Below, one piece after another: positions 10,893 through 21,926 of a DNA stretch of 64,000 bases (its first letter is position 1; each line of letters starts with the position of its first letter). This DNA is from Coturnix japonica (lineage: Eukaryota; Chordata; Aves; Galliformes; Phasianidae). Below the pieces are notes generated by a model, which was given only the letters and a program-made list of their open reading frames with translations, had not been told where the DNA came from and searched no databases. The stretch is taken from contig NC_029547.1 in the NCBI RefSeq assembly GCF_001577835.2, forward strand, positions 64,537,110 to 64,601,109. Direction: 5' to 3'. Both the position numbers and the translations under genes were made by a program.

Positions 10893-11237
10893 TTGCTCTT
10901 TAAGAAGGAAGTCTTGAAGGCACAGGAGCAGGTGGACCCCCTGAGCCACAAAATGAGCCGGCGGGGAAGAAGACCGGCGTGGATGAATAGGGAACTGTTC
11001 TTAAGGTTGCAGGAGAAGAATTGTATCTACCGCCTGTGGAATGAGGGAAGAGCAACTCAGAATGACTACAAAGAGGCTGTCAAGATGTATAGAGGGAAAG
11101 TCAGAGAGGGAAAAGCCCAGCTTGAATCTAAGCTGTCTGCTGGGGTGAAAACAAACAAGAAACTCACAAATGCATCAGCTGTAAGAGGAGGACAAAGGGG
11201 AATCTCCATTCTTTACTGGACGAGGCTGGGAACATGA
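10893..11237 (+). pseudogene. CR1 ORF2 linker between endonuclease and RT
   Basis: It matches the CR1 inter-domain linker: LSHKMSRRGRRPAWMNRELFLRLQ, LWNEGRATQNDYKEAV and KVREGKAQLESKLSAGVKTNKK. It is part of the same copy as the RT frame at 11371 and separated from it by a frame break. Confidence 0.75.
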
Positions 11238-11370
11238 TCACAGAGGATAAGGAAAAGGCAGAGGTTCTGAATGCCTTCTTTACGTCTGTCTTTAAAAGTC
11301 ATCTCGGTTATTCCCAGGGCTCCCCACACTCTGACTTGGTAGTCTCGGCTGGGGAGCAGACTGAACCCCT

Positions 11371-12414
11371 GTGATTCTTGAAGAAGAGGTCAGGGAACTA
11401 CTACTCCAACTGGACTGTCACAAGTCCATGGGTCCAGATGAGATTCACCCAAGAGTGCTGAAGGAACTGGCGGAGGTGATCGCTGAGCCGCTTTCTGTTA
11501 TCTTTCAGCGCTCCCTGTTAACGGGGGAGGTCCCGGAAGACTGGAGTCTTGCCAATGTGACTCCCATTTACAAGAAAGGTTGTAAGGAGGATCCGGGGAA
11601 CTACAGGCCTGTCAGCCTGACCTCGGTGCCAGGGAAGGTAATGGAACCAATTGTCTTGAGGGAGATCACACGGCAGGTGTGGGATGACCAGGAGATCAGA
11701 CCTAGCCAGCATGGGTTCGTGAAGGGAAGGTCCTGCTTGACCAATCTGATCTCCTTCTACGATCCTGTGACCCGTCTGGTGGATGAAGGAAAGGCTGTTG
11801 ATGTGGTCTACTTAGACTTCAGCAAAGCCTTCGACACTGTCTCCCATGCTATTCTCCTACAAAAGCTGGCAGCCCATGGCTTGGATGGATACACTCTCAA
11901 CTGGGTAAGGAGCTGGCTGGAGGACCGGGCCCAGAGAGTGGTGGTAAACAGAGTTAAATCCAGTTGGAGACCAGTCATGAGTGGTGTTCCCCAGGGGTCA
12001 GTGCTGGGGCCTGTCCTCTTCAACATCTTTATTGATGACCTGGATGAGGGCATTGAGTGCACCCTCAGTAAGTTTGCGGATGACACCAAATTGGCAGGGA
12101 GTGTGGATCTGCCTGAGGGTAGTGAGGCCCTGCAGAGGGATCTGGACAGGCTGGAGAGCTGGGCTGAAGCCAATGGGATGAAGTTCAACAAGACCAAATG
12201 CCGTGTCCTACACTTTGGCCACAACAACCCCATGCAGCGCTATAGGCTTGGGGTGGAGTGGCTAGAGGATTGTGTGGAGCTGAACATTAGGAAGTATTAC
12301 TTCTCGGAAAGGGTAGTCAGGCATTGGAATGCACTGCCCAGGGAGGTGGTGGAGTCACCGACCGTGGGAGTGTTCAAGAAACATCTGGATGTTGTGTTGA
12401 GGGATATGATTTAG
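11371..12414 (+). pseudogene. CR1 ORF2 reverse transcriptase, open over 347 codons
   Basis: The frame holds [50 protein letters not shown], the RT palm block [15 protein letters not shown] and the catalytic FADDTKL block. It ends [15 protein letters not shown]1 reverse transcriptase copies its own RNA at a nicked target. The upstream endonuclease is separated by frame breaks near 11240-11370, and the segment between RT and C-terminus is deleted, so it is not a working ORF2. Confidence 0.85.
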
Positions 12415-12498
12415 CCGGGAAGTATTGGTAATGGTTGGACTAGATGATCTTCTAGGTCTTTTCCAACCTTGATAATTCTGTGATTCTGTGATTCTGTG

Positions 12499-13274
12499 AA
12501 GGAGTGTTTTTCCTTTACAGCTAATAGCAGCTTCTTCCTGAGGATGAAGGGTGAAGGCCTCATCCTGACATCTGCTAATACCTCTGTCAACAGCTGAGTC
12601 CTTAGCAATGCTTCCCAGTTGGTAAGCTTCTCCCAGCTTGGACACTCTCTTGCTTGGTTTGGATATTCTCTTTCTTGATCCAGAGATTGATCACTGTCAG
12701 TTTGGACTCTCTCCTAGAGACTCCCCCTTTGGCTCATTGGCTCTCCCTTTCAGCTTTGAAGGATCTCTCCTTCTCTGGGATGGTATTGAATAAGGTCCAG
12801 ACAGGCTTCACATACTTTGTGCCTCCTCAGATCTGCCTGAGCCACAACATCCTTGTCTCAAATATCTGCTTAGGTACTTTGGATCTTGCAGATGTTCAGA
12901 AGTAAAGTTCCATGACACCAGCTATACCCGTCTCTCTAAAGTCTCTCCTAAGTGTCTCCATACTCCCTACCACTCAGTATTCTCTGGCTCTGGGGAAAGC
13001 TTTCTCAAAGTATTATAAATACAGATACTGGGTGAAGTGATGAGAGGTATATTCAGGGAGATTAAAAACACGATCATTGGATGAGGAATCAAAAAATGAA
13101 TGAGGGATTCAAGGGAGAGTCTGGAAGCCTGATTAAGAATCACATATTCTGTAAAATTAGCAACTCCCTCTGAAACATGACTCTCAATGTCCTTTTCATG
13201 CCACACTGTATGCAGACACCAAATAGGTATTTCCACAGATATGTTTAATTTATTATGTATACATATAGCTCACA
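12499..13274. other. Spacer between two CR1 copies, nothing recognised
   Basis: Pyrimidine-rich on the plus strand at 12500-12900. No family resemblance seen. It may hold an eroded repeat. Confidence 0.35.
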
Positions 13275-13515
13275 TTATCACAGAATGGCCCAGGTAGGAA
13301 GGGACCTCAAGGATCGTGAAGCTCCAACTCCCCTGCCAGGCAGGGCCACCAACCTCCACATTTACTAGACAGGGCAGCCCAGGGCACCATCCCCGCTGGC
13401 CTTGAACACCTCCAGGGACGGGGCATCCACAGCCTCCCTGGGCAGCTGTTCCAGAACCTCACCACTCTCATAGTAAAGAACTTCCCCCTAACATCCAACC
13501 TAAATCTTCCCTTTC

Positions 13516-14340
13516 CTACTTAAATCCATTTCCCCTAGTCCTGCTATTATCGTCCCTTTCAAAGAGTTGACTCCTCTTCTGGATATAGGTTCCCTTCAGG
13601 TACTGAAAGGCTGCAATGAGGTCACCCTGCAGCCTTATGTTCTCTAGGCAGAGCAAGCCCAGCTCCCTCAGCCTGTCCTCACAGGGGAGGTGCTCCAGTC
13701 CCCTGATCATCTTCATGGCCCTCCTCTGGACCCTTTCAAACAGCTCCACGTCTTTCTTGTACTGAGGGCTCCATACGTGGACACAGTACTCCAGATGGGG
13801 CCTCACAAGAGCAGAGCAGAGAAGGACAATCACCTTTCTATCCCTGCTGACCACCCCTCTTCTGATGCAGCCCAGGATACCATTGGCTTTCTCAGCTGCA
13901 AGAGCACACTGCTGGCTCATGTTAAGTTTCTCGTCCATCAGTACCCCCGGGTCCTTCTTGGCCAAGCTGCTCGCAAGGACCACTCCTCCCAGTCTGTACA
14001 GATGCCTGGGGTTCTTCTGGCCCAAGTGCAAAACCTTGCACTTTGCCGTGTTGAACCTCATTAGATTCACCCGAGCCCAGCTTTCCAGCCTGTCAAGGTC
14101 CCTCTGAAGGGCATCCCTTCCTCCCTCCATATCAACCGCACCACTCAGCTTTGTGTCATCAGCAAACTTGCTGAGGGTGCACTCGATTCCATCATCAATA
14201 TCATTGATAAAGATGTTAAAGAGCACTGGTCCCAAGACAGACCCCTGGGGGGCACTGTCCTCCACCTGGACATAGAGCCATTGACCACCACCCTCTGTCT
14301 GCAGCCTTTCAACTGATTTCTTATCCATCGAGTTGTCCAC
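13516..14340 (-). pseudogene. CR1 ORF2, RT palm to C-terminal domain (274 codons)
   Basis: It contains [20 protein letters not shown], the catalytic [49 protein letters not shown] and [18 protein letters not shown]. It overlaps the frame at 14145-14711, which holds [16 protein letters not shown], so one frameshift near 14250 divides the RT. Confidence 0.82.
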
Positions 14341-14711
14341 CCATCAAATCCACTTCCCTCCAATTTGGAGATGAGGATGTGGTGGGGGACCATGTCAAAG
14401 GCCTTGCTCAAGTCCAGGTAAATGACATTGGTCACCTTTCCTTTGTCCACCAATGCCATCACTCCATCATAGAAGGCCACAAGATTGGTATAACAGGACC
14501 TTCCCCTGGTGAAGCCATGCTGGCTGTCTAGGATCACGTACTCATTCATTATGTGATCAAGCATGTTGTCCAGGAGGATCTGTTCCATGATCTTCCCAGG
14601 CACGGAGGTGAGACTCACCAGCCTGTAGTTCCCCGGGTCCTCCCTGCTCCCCTTCTTGTATATGGGAGTGACGTGACCCTTCCTCCAGTCGTCTGGGACC
14701 TCATCTGACAC
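14145..14711 (-). pseudogene. CR1 ORF2, RT fingers and first palm block
   Basis: It reads [19 protein letters not shown]-like sequence (here starting [12 protein letters not shown]), [38 protein letters not shown] and [18 protein letters not shown]. It belongs to the same copy as 13516-14340. Confidence 0.8.
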
Positions 14712-15896
14712 CTACAACTTCTCAAATATGGTGGAGAGCGGCTCGGCAACCACCTCAGCCAGCTCCTTCAGGATCCTGGGATGCACGCCATCTGGCCCCA
14801 TAGACTTGTACCCATTCAGTCTCAAGAGGCGCTCATGGACTTGCTCTACCCTTACAGTGGGGAGGGATTTACCTCCCCAGTCTCCACATAGAGGTTTGGG
14901 GATGCAGGGCGCCAGGATGTGAGAAAGACTAGAATCCTGGCCTCCAGTGAAGACCAAGGCAAAGAACTCATTCAGTACCTCAGCTTTCTCTTCATCCATT
15001 GAAGCCAGTTCTCCTTTTAAATTTACCAAAGAAAGTACACCCATTTTGGCCTGTCTCTTCTGGCCAATGTACCTGTAGAAAGTCTTCTTATTGTTTTTCA
15101 CGTCCCTCGCCAGGTTCCGTTCTTCCTGCACCTTGGCTTTCCTGATCCTACATCTGCAAGTCCGGACGGCATCCCTGTATTATTCCCAGGTGACACAGCC
15201 TTGTTTCCAGAGCTTGCATGCCCCTTTCTTTGCCCTCAGTTTTCTCAGCAGGTCCTTGCCAAGCTCCATAGAGCAGATTAGAGAACTTCATAAAGTTGTA
15301 GTTCGTTCTGAGTACTGAAAGAGGAAAAATTATGGAATGAAATATTTTGAAGAACAGTTTTACAAGAGAAAACAAATACATTCTTTTTCTTTACAAAAGC
15401 AAGTTGGCAGTTTACAAATATCCCAGAATACTGTCCTGGTCTTCAAAGTCTTGTTTGCAGTAGAAATTCTGTACTGATAAGCTTTCTAATGAAGATCTCT
15501 TAGAGTACAGAGATTTGTTCTAAAACCACATATCTCCCAATAAAATGTCAAAGGTTTATGAGGCTGGTTTGGTCTAATTCTGAAACTATTTGGTGGGGGG
15601 AGTGGGAGAGGGAGGAAACCACAGACGCATGCCCTAGGAGAGGGGAGAGGAGGTAGAGAAAAAGTCGGGAGATGGGCCTAAAAGCAAAACAGAGGCAACA
15701 AGCTAAGGAAAAAAAACCCTCTGATTTACTAAATATGATTCAGGAATGCAGGATAGCACAAACTAATACAATATAATTGGACTGTAAGCTGATAAATAAA
15801 ATGAGACAGTGTCCAAAACCAAAGGCCTTACTCTAATGCTGAAGGTGAGATGGCTAGGGAGTACACACTGCAGAGATAAGCAGTAGAAGAATGAAC

Positions 15897-17322
15897 AGAA
15901 TCACAGAAACACAGAATCACAGAATCACGGATGGCCTGGATTGTAAGGGACCTCAAGGATCATGAAGCTCCAAGCCCCTTGCCACAGGAAGGGCTTCCAA
16001 CCTCTACATTTAGTACTAGATCAGGCTGCCCAGTGGCCCATCCAACCTGGCTTTCAACACCTCCAGGGACAGATGGAGCATCCACAGCCTCTCTGGACAG
16101 CTGTTCCAGCACCTCATCACTCTCATAGTAAAGAACTTCCCCCCAATATTAATCTTAAATCTTCTGTCCTTCAACTTAAGACCATCTCCCCATTCTTCTT
16201 GTCCTGCTGTTATCTATCTGTTCAAAGAGTTGACTCCCCTCCTGTTTATAGGCTTCCTTTAAGTACTGAAAAGCTGCAACGAGGTCACCCTGCATTCTTC
16301 TGTTCTCCAGGCTGAACAAGCCCAGTTCCCTCAGCCCGTCTTCATAGGGGAGGTGCTCCAGCCCCCTGATCATCTTTGTGGCCCTCCTCTGGACCCTCTC
16401 CAACAGCTCCCTGTCTTTCTTGTGTTGGGGGCCCCAGACCTGGACACCGTACTGCAGATGGGAGCTCACAAGGGCAGAGTAGAGGGGGACAATCACCTCC
16501 CTGTCCCTGCTGGCCACCCCTCTCCTGATGCAGCACAGGATACCATTGGCTTTCTGAGCTGCAAGAGCACCCTGCTGGGTCATGTTAAGTTTCTCATCCA
16601 CCAGGACCCCCAGGTCCTTCTCTGCAGGGCTACTCTCAAGGACTGCTCTTTCCAGTCTGTATAAATGCTTGGGATTTGTTCAGCTGATGTGCAAACCCTT
16701 GCACTTTGCTGTGTTGAGTCTCATTACATTCACCCAGTCCCAACTTTTAAGTCTGTTAAGGTCCCTCTAAATGGCATCCCTTCCTACCACTGTGTCAAAT
16801 GCACCACTCAGCTTTGTGTCATCAGCAAACTTGCTGAGGGTGCACTTGATCCCCTCGTTGATGTCACTGATAAAGATGCTAAAGAGTACCAGTCCCAAGA
16901 CAGATGCATGGGGACTCTGCTCATTACCCACCTCCATCTGGACACGGAACCAATAATCACCACCCTTTTTGGCCTTTCAGCCAATTCCTTATCCACTGAA
17001 TGGTCCACCCATCAAATCCACATCTCTCCAATTTGGAGATATGGATGAGGTGGGGAAAAATGTCAAAGACCTTCATCAAGTCCAGCTAAATTACATGGGT
17101 CGGCCTTCCCTTTATCCACCAATACTGTCACTCCATTACAGAAAGCCACCAGGTTAGGCATGACCTTCCCCTGGTGAAGCCGTGCTGGCAGTCTCGGATT
17201 GCTGGCTCATTCCTCATGTGATCAAGCATGTCATCCAGGAGGATCTGTTCCATGATATTCCCAGGAACACAAGTGAGACTCACTGGGCTGTAATTCCCCA
17301 GATCCTTCTTTCGCCCTTTCTT
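15897..17322 (-). mobile_element. CR1 LINE, 5'-truncated, inside the split LTR
   Basis: The octamer tail (repeats of CACAGAAT on the plus strand) starts at 15897. C-terminal domain ([19 protein letters not shown]), thumb ([21 protein letters not shown]) and RT palm follow upward, ending at the GNY-type fingers block near 17300. There it meets the next CR1 head to head with no spacer. Confidence 0.9.
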
Positions 17323-18768
17323 AGCTGGCAGAGGTGATTGCTGAAGAAATCATCTTTGAGAGGTTCTGGAGAATGGGGGAGGTGCCTGAAGACTGGAGAA
17401 TAGCCAGTGTTACTTCAGTCTTCAGAAAGGGCAAGAACAAAGATCCGTGTAATTACAGGCCAGTCAGCCTCACCTGGAAAGGTGATGGAACAACTTGTGC
17501 TGGATACCATCTCCAGACACTTGGGAGAAAAGGAGGTTATCAGGAGTAGTCAGCATGGGTTCAGCAAGGGGAGGTCATGCTCCACCAGCCTGGTGGCCTT
17601 CTATGAAGTTGTCGCTGGCTGGGTGAATGGGAGGAGAGAGGTGGATGTAGTCTATTTGGATTTCAGCAAGGCATTTGATACTGTCTCCCATGATATCCTT
17701 ATAACAAAGCTAAGAAAGTGTGGGATAGATGAGTGGACAGTGAGATGGGTTGAGTGCTGGCTGACTGGCAGAGCACAGAGGGTCATCATTGGCGGTGCAG
17801 AGTCTGGTTGGAGACCCATAACTAGTGGTGTCCTCCAGGGGTCTGTGCTGGGTCCAGTTGTTCAACATCTTCATCAGTGACCTTGATGAGGGGATAGTGG
17901 CCACCCTCAGCAAGTTTGCTGATGACATGAAGTTCGGAGGATTGGCTGACACACCTGAAGGCTGTGCTGCCATTCAGCGAGACCTGGACAGGCTGGAGAG
18001 CTGGGCAGTAAGAAATCGGATGAGGTTTAACAAAAGCAAGTGTAGAGTCTTGCACCTGGGTAGAAATAATTGCATGCACCAGTACAGGCTGGGGGATGAC
18101 CTGCTGCAGAGGAGCTCTGCTGAGAGGGACCTGGGTGTCCTGGTGGATGACAGATTAACCATCAGCCAGCAGTGTGCCCTTGCAGTCAAAAAAGCCAATG
18201 GCATACTGGGGTGCATTAAAAAGAGCGTGTCCAGCAGGTCGAAGGAGGTGATCCTCCCCCTCTACTCTGCCCTGGTGAGGCCTCATCTGGAATATTGTGT
18301 CCAGTTCTGGGCTCCCCAGTACAAAAAAGACAGGGATCTCTTGGAAAGAGTCCAGTGGAGGGCCACAAAAATGGTGAAGGGCCTGGAGTATCTCCCCTAT
18401 GAAGAAAGGCTAAGTGAGCTGGGTCTGTTTAGCCTTGAGATAAGAAGACTGAGAGGGGACTTGATCCAGGTTTATAAATATCTGAGGTGTGGGGGGCAAA
18501 GTGGAGAGGCGAGACTCTTTTCAGCAGTGTGTGGAGACAGGACAAGGGGAAACAGACAGAAACTGGAGCATAGGAAATTCCAAACAAATGTGTGCAATAA
18601 CCTTTTTACGGTGAGGGTGACGGAGCACTGGAACAGGCTGCCCAGGGGGGATGTGGAGTCTCCTTCTCTGGAGATATTCAGGACCTGCTTGGACACCCAC
18701 CTGTGTGACCCGGTGTAGGGAACCTGCTTTGGCAGGGGGGTTGGACTCGGTGATCTCTGGAGGTTTTA
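17323..18768 (+). mobile_element. CR1 LINE, 5'-truncated, head to head with the previous copy
   Basis: It starts in LAEVIAEEIIFERFW and runs through [17 protein letters not shown] (about 17650), palm and thumb, to the end of ORF2 ([13 protein letters not shown], stop near 18718). The 3' UTR (TTGGACTCGGTGATCTCTGGAGG) breaks off at the LTR remnant without an octamer tail. It belongs to a different CR1 subfamily from its inverted partner ([18 protein letters not shown] versus [18 protein letters not shown]). Confidence 0.9.
17825..18718 (+). pseudogene. CR1 ORF2, palm to C-terminus (297 codons)
   Basis: One open frame from the [27 protein letters not shown] block through the thumb and C-terminal domain to the natural ORF2 end (DTHLCDPV). 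The catalytic FADD is kept. A frameshift near 17860 separates it from the fingers and first palm block at 17407-17880. Confidence 0.82.
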
Positions 18769-18984
18769 TCTTTCCCACTGAATGGAAAATGGGAATAGAA
18801 CACTGAGGGACTTCTAGGAGGAGTAGGTGTTCTCTTCTGAGAACCAGATACCCAGAAATACAGACATACCATGAAACTGGAGAATGAACCCTTCAAATCC
18901 CAGTGCTCTGCATGATGTTATGATGTGGAATACCAATAACAAAAGTCATAAGACCATGACACTGGGTGAAGAGCTGAGAGTGGT

Positions 18985-19645
18985 GTTAAGTGGACCTACA
19001 TCTGGCCAGTAACTGGTCATGAGTGGTGTTTCCTAGGAGCTGGCAATGGGACCTATCCTTTTCAGTATCTTTACTGATGACCTGGATGAAGGCATTGAGT
19101 GTACCCTCTGCAAGTTTGCTGATGACACCAAGTTGTCAAGAAGTGTTGACCTGCCTGGGAGTAGAAAGGTCCTACAGGGGGATGACATAGTCACAGAATC
19201 AAAGAATCATCAAAAGACGTACAAAATCATCCAGTCCAATCATCCTACAATCACCAATAGCTCTCACTGAACCATGTCCCTCAACACAATGTCCAAACAT
19301 TCCTTGAAAACCTCCAGGTGAATCCACCACCTCCCTAGGCAGCCCATTCCACTGCCTGACCACTCTTTCAGAGAAGTATTATTTCCTAATGTCTAGCTTG
19401 AACCTCCACTGGCATATCTTGAAGCCATTCCCTCTGGTTCTATCACCAGTTACACTAGAGAAAACAGAATCACAGGATCACCAGGGTTGGAAAAGACCTA
19501 CAAGATCTGGACAGGCTAGAAAGCTGGGCTGAGGCCAATGGGATGAAGGTGAACAAGACCAAGTATCAGGTCCTGCTCTTTGGACACAACAACCCCAGGC
19601 AACACAATAGGTTTGGGGTAGGTTGGCTGGAAGACTTCATTATCT
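18985..19645 (+). mobile_element. CR1 LINE fragment (RT palm), interrupted
   Basis: 18985-19185 holds [17 protein letters not shown] and [15 protein letters not shown]. The reading resumes at 19503 with the [19 protein letters not shown] block and ends at GVGWLEDF near 19640. The gap is filled by the minus-strand CR1 tail piece at 19186-19502. Confidence 0.8.
19186..19502 (-). mobile_element. CR1 3' ends inserted in a plus-strand CR1
   Basis: 19186-19458 is the reverse complement of a CR1 3' end (CACAGAATCAAAGAATC start, then the block mirroring WNALPREVV). From 19464 a second CR1 3' end starts (CACAGGATCACCAGGGTTGG) and stops after about 40 bases. It appears to be two successive insertions, the second extremely truncated. 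Confidence 0.65.
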
Positions 19646-19654
19646 TTCATGTAC

Positions 19655-21170
19655 ATATCATAGCTTCCAGGAGGATCTGTTCCATGATCTTCCCAGGCAC
19701 AGAGGTGAGGCTCACCAGCTTCTGTTTTCCTGGTTCTTTCTCTCCCCATTTCTCTAAATACTGCAGTGACGTTTCCCTTTTTCCAGTCACTGGGATCTTC
19801 ACCTAGCAGACATGACTTTTTGACTGTGATGGAGAGTGTCTCAGCAATCATGTCAGCCCGGTCCTTCAGGACACTGGATGCATGTCATCCAGCCCCATAG
19901 ACTATACCTTGTCAGTCTAATGAGGTGACCTTGGATTTCCTCTTTTACTGCAGGAGGGAGTTTGCTTTCTTGACCCCTTAAAACATTCAGGTACATTAGA
20001 GTTGTGGGATGCCTGACTGTCAATGATGAGTGAGGCAAAGAGCTCACTAAATACTTCTGCCTTCTCCATGTCTGCTGCAGCCAGTTCCCACATCTAATTT
20101 ATTTAAGTAGTACACCCTTATTGGCCTGTCTCTTCTGACCAATGTCCTTATAGAATCTCTTCTTGTTATGTTTCACATTCCTCACCACGTTTTCCTCCAT
20201 CTCTGTCTGGAATTTCCTGATCTCACCTCTGAATGTTTGCATAGCATCCCTGTATTCTTCCCAGGCTACACATCCCTGTTTCCGCTGCCTATACATTTTC
20301 TTATTGCCTCTCAGTTTAATCAGCAGGTCCTTCTTGAGCCATTCCAGTTTTGTGCCTCCTCTGCCTGTTTTCTTACGTTGGAAGACGGTGAGCTTTTGTG
20401 CTCTCAGATGCATGTCCTTAAAGAGCTACCAGCTCTGTTCCATTCCTTTGTCCCTAAGGACAGTTTCCCAGGGGATCTCATCCAATAATTCCTTAAACAG
20501 CTGGAATTTTGTTCTCAAGAAATCCAAAGTCCTGGCTCTGCTCTTCATCAGGACTGCATTCCTTGAGATCATGAACTCAGCAAGACATGGTTGCTACAGC
20601 CCAGACTGCCTTCAGTCTTAACCTCTTTAATGATCTCCTCTGCAGTTGTGAGCACCACGTCCAGCAATAATTTTCCTCTGGCTGATTTGTCTAATACTTG
20701 GGCAGGGGATTTATCCTCAATGGGCACCAGAAGTCTCCTGGATTGCTTATAGCCTATGATTCTGCTTTCCCAGCAGACATCTGAGTGGTTTGAATCTCCT
20801 ATTAGGACGAGAGTCTCCAAGCACAGTGTTTCTAGTAACTGAAACAAGAAGGCCTTGTTGAATCCAATAAGGCTCCCTTTAATCCAGCAGCCTGGCCACC
20901 AGATGTCCTTTATTGGACCTGTCCCTAAGGTTAAACTAAAAGCTCTCAACCTTATCATGGCTGTTTTTCAAAGACAACTCTTTGCAGCCTGTCAACTTCA
21001 GAACCTATAGAGGGCAGCTCTGCCAGTCCTTCTGCCTATTTCTTCTATAAAGCTTGTGCCTCTGATCATAGTATTCTAGTCGCGTGATTCATCCCACTAA
21101 TTTTCCATGATAGAAATTAGGTCATAGTTTTCTAATTGCATAATTGTTTCCATTTTCTTCTCATTATTTC
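19655..21170 (-). mobile_element. CR1 LINE, endonuclease to RT fingers, lacking the 3' half
   Basis: Upward on the minus strand: RT fingers near 19690-19850, KRQANKGV linker (20099-20413), then endonuclease (20958-20569: LVLIGDSNHSDVCWES, LLLDVVLTTAEEIIKEV, GSLGCSNHVLL). The catalytic SDH segment reads SNH. Weak similarity to the endonuclease N-terminus reaches about 21170. Frames are heavily broken. Confidence 0.78.
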
Positions 21171-21773
21171 CCATGCTACATTATTGGAGAAGCAGTGAGT
21201 CAAGTCAACTTCTTTGGAAGAGCTTTTCCAAATTCCAATGGGACAAATCTGCATTTTTAACATGCTGATTCCAAAGGTGACAGTGTTTCCTGGTTCTTTT
21301 CTGTTGCTCAGAAGTACATCCACTTCCTCCATCAAAATGAATCCAAAACTCTTTTAAGGCTGATTAACAATCTTGCTGCACAGAACAGTCTTTCCCCTCA
21401 TTAGTTGTTTCCCAATAGACGTTTAATGTGCCTTGTGTCTCAAAGGTATGTCTAAGGTCATAAAACCCAAAAACCCGAGTGCAACACTATCGACACAGTC
21501 AATTATTGAACTGGCCCATTTGCCTCCTTCTTTATGGGTTGTAGTCACCAATTGGGAGTATTGAGGAGAACACTACCAATGCTCCTCATCCTTTTAACAT
21601 CCTCCCAGTGGTTAAAAAGTCTCGTATAATATTTTGCCATCTCTCTGTTGCAGATTCCCGTTATTCAGCTTAAAAGACCAAGAGCTGATAACATTCGTTT
21701 GGCCTTCATCAAACTCAGTAGCCTCGCCCAAATGTCCCAGATGTGGGTACAAGGTAGGAAACAAATGTTTTGA
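21171..21773. other. Spacer before tandem array A, nothing recognised
   Basis: AT-rich sequence with no supported gene or repeat. The last ~80 bases show no match to the sequences preceding arrays B and C, so the shared region starts at the leader. Confidence 0.4.
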
Positions 21774-21926
21774 GTGTACAGCACGTACGGCTGGTGCCTG
21801 TTGACACAGTCAGTGTCTGCAGACACAGCGGTAGTGGGCACCAATCTGAGGGCGAGCGGAGGACACGTGGCTGTCAGTGCACACAGCCAGTCAGAGCGCA
21901 CTGTGAGCACAGCGCCCACTGCCTGC
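21774..21926 (+). repeat. Leader block of array A
   Basis: About 150 non-repeated bases precede the first unit and recur before arrays B (27044) and C (31935): GCACGTACGGCTGGTGCCTG, AGTGGGCACCAATC, CCAGTCAGAGCGCACT and GCGCCCACTGCCTGCCAC. This copy contains a perfect 14-base palindrome, GTGTCTGCAGACAC (21813-21826), altered in the other two. Confidence 0.8.

Larger units (their letters stand above)
10636..12498 (+). mobile_element. CR1 LINE, 5'-truncated with internal deletion, complete 3' tail
   Basis: The copy runs from the end of the endonuclease (LDLLFTNREGLVGDV, SDHEMVEF near 10720) through the linker, the RT domain, the ORF2 C-terminus and a 3' tail of ATTCTGTG octamers ending near 12498. 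About 130 codons between RT thumb ([11 protein letters not shown]) and C-terminus ([17 protein letters not shown]) are missing, so the copy carries an internal deletion that happens to keep the frame. It is among the better preserved CR1s in the window. Confidence 0.92.
13275..15270 (-). mobile_element. CR1 LINE, 5'-truncated, linker to 3' end
   Basis: The 3' end lies at about 13275 (CACAGAATGGCCCAGGTAGGAAGGGACCT on the plus strand is the mirror of the CR1 3' UTR). Upward on the minus strand come the C-terminal domain, RT thumb and palm, and the linker, ending near 15270 in the GRRGRK-type segment where similarity to the copy at 55.4 kb stops. Frames 15131-14712, 14711-14145 and 14340-13516 are pieces of one ORF2. 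Confidence 0.92.
15546..18935 (-). mobile_element. ERVL-type LTR (fossil) split by a 2.9-kb pair of CR1s
   Basis: On the minus strand the LTR begins TGGTATTCC (at 18935) and ends CCTTTGACA (at 15546). The two halves are 15546-15896 and 18769-18935. They match in order the uninterrupted copy at about 42140-42502 (shared: GAGATGGCTAGGGAGTA and the block ending GATGTGGAATAC). The left end also matches the ERV edge at 9311. Comparison with the other copy suggests about 20 bases of LTR were lost at the insertion site. Solo LTR; old. Confidence 0.6.

Noticed and set aside
15897-18768. Single CR1 insertion with twin-priming inversion
   Set aside because: The two arms carry overlapping ORF2 regions and different subfamily sequences, so they are two elements.
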